DNA from: Pratylenchus scribneri
Taxonomy: Eukaryota; Nematoda; Chromadorea; Rhabditida; Pratylenchidae
NCBI GenBank assembly: GCA_030063045.1
Contig: JAQSEB010000179.1
Span: forward strand, 1 to 64,000
Length of the DNA stretch: 64,000 nucleotides
Reading direction: 5' to 3'
Part shown: in pieces, positions 59,345-64,000 of the stretch
How the letters are laid out: every line of letters begins with the position of its first letter
How positions within the stretch are numbered: the first letter of the stretch is position 1
The notes under the pieces: model-generated
What the model was told of the DNA's origin: nothing
The model's input: only the letters and a program-made list of their open reading frames with translations
Database searches by the model: none
Position numbers and translations under genes: made by a program

Positions 59345-60056
59345 TTAAGCAGACGGCTTAGTTGACTAGGCGGAATTATTCTAAGAAACAGGCGGAATTA
59401 AAACTTAGTCAAACAGGCGGAATTATTCTTAGTCAACCAGGCGGAATTAAAACTTAGTCAAACAGGCGGAATTATTCTTAGTCAACCAGGCGGAATTAAA
59501 ACTTAGTCAAACAGGCGGAATTATTCTTAGTCAACCAGGCGGAATTAAAACTTAGTCAAACAGGCGGAATTATTCTTAGTCAACCAGGCGGAATTAAAAC
59601 TTAGTCAAACAGGCGGAATTATTCTTAGTCAACCAGGCGGAATTAAAACTTAGTCAAACAGGCGGAATTATTCCTAGTCAAACAGGCGGAATTAAAACTT
59701 AGTCAACCAGGCGGAATTAAAACTTAGTCAACCAGGCGGAATTATTCTTAGTCAAACAGGCGGAATTATTCTTAGTCAAACAGGCGGAATTATTCTTAGT
59801 CAAACAGGCGGAATTATTCTTAGTCAACCAAGCGGAATTATTCTTAGTCAAACAGGCGGAATTATTCTTAGTCAAACAGGCGGAATTATTCTTAGTCAAC
59901 CAGGCGGAATTATTCTTAGTCAACCAGGCGGAATTTAGTCAACCAGGCGGAATTATTCTTAGTCAAACAGGCGGAATTATTCTTAGTCAAACAGACGGAA
60001 TTATTCTTAGTCAAACAGGCGGAATTATTCTTAAGTCAAGCAGGCGGAATTAATCT
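59345..60056. repeat. 24/25-bp minisatellite block, about 29 units, partly in 49-bp dimers
   Basis: Units on the plus strand are GGCGGAATTATTCTTAGTCA plus AACA or ACCA (24 bp). At 59400-59720 they alternate with a variant GGCGGAATTAAAACTTAGTC plus AAACA (25 bp), giving a 49-bp higher-order repeat; from about 59720 to 60040 the plain 24-bp unit dominates. It is the reverse complement of the array at 35564-35860. Minus-strand open frames here only reflect the multiple-of-three unit. Confidence 0.95.
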
Positions 60057-60237
60057 AAGAAGAGCTGTACTCTCACAGTTCAACACATGGAAGAGAGAAA
60101 TGAATTAGCCCTTAAGGGAGCATCAATTCAACATTAAATATTAATAAGCAATTTTAATTAAATCCAATTAAAAATTTCAAATTTTTCCTCAAAGTTCATT
60201 TAAGAATTAATTCATTTTAACATTTTCATTTCCAGGA

Positions 60238-60529
60238 ATGGCGTTTTTTTCCTCAAATTCGCCTCTTTTACCTTCTCTTCTTGATTGCCCTGAACATTTC
60301 ATTTGGCTCATCTCTTTGCACAAATACTGGCAATTCATGCCATGATACCGGATGCCGAGTCAATGGTGGAAGTTGCAATTCGGCATGCATTTGTGTGGAT
60401 CGACAAATAATAAATGGGACGGATAAAAAAGGAGTGGAAAATAATAATAATAATTGTAATTCCAAATATTATGGCCAACAAAATTGTGTGGAGAACGAAT
60501 ATCAGTGGAGAAGAGGCCTATGGCCATAG
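60238..60529 (+). CDS. Small secreted Cys-rich peptide ORF, frame broken in a T run
   Basis: The frame from about 60253 encodes a hydrophobic stretch (LFYLLFLIALNISFGSSL) ideal for a secretion signal. A short Cys-rich part follows, with spacing C-x6-C-x4-C-x6-C-x3-C-x-C, then an Asn-rich tail, ending with a stop at 60529. There is no ATG in this frame. An ATG at 60238, right after a TTTCCAG splice-type site, is in another frame and separated from it by a run of seven T (60244-60250), so a one-base length difference in that run would join the two. Either the run is mis-sequenced, the gene is newly broken, or a 5' exon supplies the start. Six close cysteines suggest a disulfide-knotted extracellular peptide; the function is unknown. 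Confidence 0.45.
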
Positions 60530-63500
60530 TCCCAAAATTCATTGTGTTCTAATAAAATGTATAAATAATATTCCATTCTTATATTTTTGGCCATTTGGCA
60601 TATACAAATTTGAGCTGAGCAATCAAAGCTAATAAACATTTCGACCAAAAGATCTATTAATTTAAGCTTTATAAAAATTGTCTAAAATTTATACTGTATC
60701 TGATCCGAAATAATCATCATATCTTTTAATTTATTAGTGAATTTATCTCATTCTATAATTAGTGAGTTCGAATCAAAGTAGTCTCCACTTAAATTATAAC
60801 AAAATTTTGTACATTTTTGCTTAATAATATTTAATTTTCCAATTCCGAGATCCAACCAAAATCTTCAAAAATCATCACAAATCAATGTCCAACTTTCGAT
60901 TTATTTGATTAAATGAGTGAGGCCCCCATTTTCACAATTAAAATATTTTAGAACACACACATTTTTATGGCCAAATACTCCATCCATCCATCCATTCAAA
61001 TACCCATTTCCATTTTGTTTGTTTTTGGCATCAAATATTAGTTTCGGGTCATTTTATTATTTTCCCCAAATTTTCCTTCCAATAATCCTCTTTTTTTGCC
61101 TTATCACTTTTGTTCCCCCTCCTTCCATTCACCGTTCCACCAGTGTCGCATTTTTTGTGAATAAATTGGGAAATAAATTTGCTTGGCTCCTTCGCCAATT
61201 TGGCAGATTGGACCATCGAGATAAGGGAACAAATATTCATTCAAAGGAGCACATTAATTTCATCCATCCAATCAGCCAGCCAGTTTTTTGCCCTCTAATC
61301 TCTTTTGGCATGCACTTTTGCTGGACATTGGCCAATTCCACCCCAAAATGCGTCCATCCTCGTCGATGATTGCCATCTTCACATAATTTTGCGTCCAACC
61401 ACTCCATTTCATGTCCCTTCCATTTGTCACCTGTCCTAGCCCTTCCCCTCCCTTTGGGCCGGTCCCAACCGGTGCCTTGCCAATTTTCCCCACCAAAAAC
61501 GACGACGAGACCAACAAAAATCCCGTGATTCCTCTCATCCCAATATGATTCGCAACAAAAAAAAAAACAAATTATTTATTAGCAAAACTACGTTTTCAAT
61601 TCAATTCAATGTAGATGATTGGTGGATGAGTGAAAAAAAAAGAGTAAATGATGGAATTAAAAGGGGAAATGGATGGGGGAATTGTTCACTTTTGGATCGG
61701 CTGATTTTGGTGAACAAAAATGGGAGGAGACTGGGATGAGAATGAATAATGAAGAAGAAGATGAGACGATGATGATGATGAATAAATGAATGAATGAAAA
61801 GAGTGGATTGTGCGCACGAAAACTGTGTTTTTGTTGATGTTTTTGTTGGCTTTTTTGGGAAGAAGCAAATAATTATTTTGTTTTATTTGATGGGATGTTT
61901 TAGAATGGATGAATGGGATTGGACATTTTTGGGGGAAGGAATACAAAATGCACGAAAGTTTGAGAAGATTTAATGGGGCGGAATGGGAATGAAAATGAAT
62001 TTGATGGATTACTTTTTTTGTTGGATTGAATTCCTACAAATTTGTGGTGAAAAAAATAAAAACTAGAATTAAAATAAATGTGGATGGAAGATTCAAATGT
62101 TTTTGGAGGCCCGCAAAATTTGAATCCAAAAATTTGGCACAAAACTAGTCCAGTCAAAGAAAATAATGGGGAAGGATGGGGAAAAGATGCTGCTCTGATG
62201 AATTTGCCTTTGGGATTAAAGCCAATTTACTTGGAGTGATTTTGAGGAAGGAGAACCCGCTGGGGCAATTGATGGGAGACACTATAATAATAATAAAAAT
62301 AAAATATATTTTTAATATTTAAGTAGTGAGTGGCTTAAATGGCCGGGGAGTCGGCACCGAAAAATTTTGAGAAAATAAATGGATGGATGGAAGGGAGGAA
62401 AATGCACAGTAAAATGAAGGATGGATGGGATTGGGGTGGTGGTCAATCCAATTTGCGGGAATCGTGACGCGCGCGAATGGTCGATTAAATGAATGGCTAA
62501 TGAATGAGGAAGGGAGGATGGCTTAAATAATTCTTTTTATTTGATAGATTGGCCGGGCAAAATTATTATCCAGAATTTTAAATGAAGGGAAATGACGAAA
62601 TTGAAGGCGAAATTTTCTGGCCAAATTGCATCCAAATAGATTAATTTAGTTAATTCCAAAAATTGTTATTTTTTATTTTAATTGGCCAGAACAATTTCGC
62701 CCCCAGTGTAATGCGGCCGCCGCGAATTGAGCAAATCGACTTCACGATAACCGCCAATTTGATGACAGATGAATGGATGGATGGATTGTTGGGGAATTGG
62801 AATTTGAGATGGATGGAGGTCATTTTTAGCTTCATTCAGCAAAATGTTGTTCGCGAATTCATTTTGGGCATGAATTCGCTGGCGAGAGAGGAAAATGGTG
62901 GGAAGGGGAATTCGGCTTAACATCAAAAACGGCCTATGGATTCGGGTCAACATTTTTAGATGGATTCATTTTTTGAATTAATAATTGACCCGAATTTGTG
63001 CCAATTTTGGAAGCTAAATAAGCAGAATACAACCAAGTGATTTTAACTGGAAAAAAAACAAATGGAAATTTTGGGGAATTTGGCGATGAAATTCAACAAC
63101 AAAATGGATGGATGGATGGATTCTGTGGCTGTGGTCAAAATTTTATTTCTGCTCATCAAAGGGGGAACTCTCGCGCGGTAAAAATATTTTATTAGAAATT
63201 GGCTGATCAATGAAATAACAAAAAAATAATAATTTTTAGAGTTGAGGAGTTGAAGGTTTTGCATTAATTTTGTTTGATTTTGCGGTAAAATTTATTATTA
63301 GAGAGGATTATTTAAGTTAGAAGGGCAGCTTATTTAATTGAGTGGAGAAAAAGCAAAATAGTAAAGTATGGGAAAAGGGGGGACTAAAAAATGCAAAAAC
63401 AATAAACAAAAAACAAATTAGTTAATGAATAATTCAAAAGTTTTCAGGTAGATTTGTAGGTTATTTATAAGATCCTTTTTATTAGCGAAAAAAAGAGGCA

Positions 63501-64000
63501 GGAGGCCAGTCGAGTTGATGTTTTTTTGTGGTTTATTAGAGGAAAATTATGGGAAAAATACACAACAATTTTGGGTGTTTTTGAGTCCAAAAAATCACTC
63601 TTTAATTTTTAGCCTAAATTGTGTATTTGGCCCATATTTAAATAAAATTAATTAATATTAAGTGATGGGAAGGGAAGAAGGAATTTGGCTAGTTTTGTTT
63701 TTGTCAATGTTCCGACGATTTTGGCCCGAGGCAACGATGATTTGTCCGGGCTGCTGAATTTTGTGGTATTAAATTAAAAATTAGGCGGGTGGCATTATAA
63801 TCGGCTAATGCACGAAAAATGAGAAGCGAAACAACGGTGAGAGGGAAAAAAGTGGGGAAATAGCAAATAGGAGATTTTCTTTTGATGAAAAACAAATTTT
63901 AGGTTTTTTAAGGTGAATTTGCATTGAACTTTTATTGTTGAGAAGAAGAAGGGCCCGTATCTCTGCTGCTACAATACAAATGCTCTGGTCCTTTTTTGAG
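60530..64000. other. 3.5-kb end region without a supported gene
   Basis: Several open frames occur. One on the minus strand (61538-61272, 88 codons) starts with a signal-like stretch MRGITGFLLVSSSFLVG and continues Gly-rich, and one on the plus strand (62663-62920) is moderately protein-like, but neither has supporting motifs or splice sites. ATGGATGG-type short repeats are frequent (for example 63096-63120). No RNA gene is recognised. Confidence 0.3.

Noticed and set aside
59345..60056. Regular repeat block resembling a CRISPR array
   Set aside because: Units are contiguous with no unique spacers, in eukaryotic DNA without cas genes. It is a minisatellite.
60917..61369. Plus-strand open frame of 150 codons
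   Set aside because: Composition-driven Phe/Pro/His-rich translation, with no motif and no splice context.
61272..61538. Minus-strand 88-codon ORF with a signal-like start
   Set aside because: Kept only as a remark in the end-region entry: no homology, no cysteine pattern and no splice or transcription evidence.

Overview
The window looks like nuclear DNA of a nematode, most likely a clade IV (tylenchid-type) species. The evidence is: AT-rich sequence, genes split by very short introns of about 40-50 nt, occasional GC-AG introns, genes 0.2-0.9 kb apart on the same strand as in nematode operons, and only animal-type protein families. The species cannot be fixed from the sequence alone. No bacterial genes, rRNA, tRNA or CRISPR were recognised. 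Coding models below were built by hand-splicing; for nearly all of them the exon phases add up to an integral open reading frame.

Layout. 1-11.8 kb is a repeat-rich, mostly decayed region. It holds a GC-rich hairpin at the very start, one intact 249-codon ORF that may be NAD-processing-like (1646-2395, minus), a duplicated decayed gene fragment (about 2590-4930), and about six diverged copies of a dispersed repeat (5.28-10.74 kb). 11.8-33.5 kb is gene-dense: tryptophanyl-tRNA synthetase (plus); then on the minus strand a probable cluster of USP14 deubiquitinase, a two-exon NDUFV3-like complex I subunit and RIC-8; then a CDC34/UBE2R-type ubiquitin-conjugating enzyme (plus), a nuclear hormone receptor (minus), a LysM-domain protein (minus), the XPG/ERCC5 nuclease (plus) and quiescin sulfhydryl oxidase (plus). 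The oxidase carries a 415-bp foldback transposon in one intron.

34.6-38.6 kb is a nine-exon C2H2 zinc-finger factor (minus) with a 24-bp minisatellite in its largest intron. About 38.6-44.4 kb has no convincing gene but carries poly-G/poly-C tracts. 44.5-50 kb holds three minus-strand membrane-protein genes: a UDP-glycosyltransferase, an unidentified multipass protein and a LAPTM-like multipass protein. 51.3-56.2 kb is a 22-exon gene for a roughly 1,150-1,200-residue protein with at least five beta-rich repeats of no family I recognise. 57.2-58.4 kb encodes a scramblase-like protein. A second, larger block of the same 24-bp minisatellite lies at 59.3-60.1 kb, next to a small secreted Cys-rich ORF. 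The last 3.5 kb has no supported gene.

How the genes relate: most are unlinked housekeeping functions (translation, ubiquitin-proteasome, G-protein regulation, DNA repair, oxidative folding, conjugation of small molecules). The only functional pairing is USP14 and the CDC34-type E2, which are divergently arranged around 18.6-19.1 kb. The least-described items are the multi-repeat protein at 51-56 kb, the ORF at 1.6-2.4 kb, the shared minisatellite and the Cys-rich peptide.
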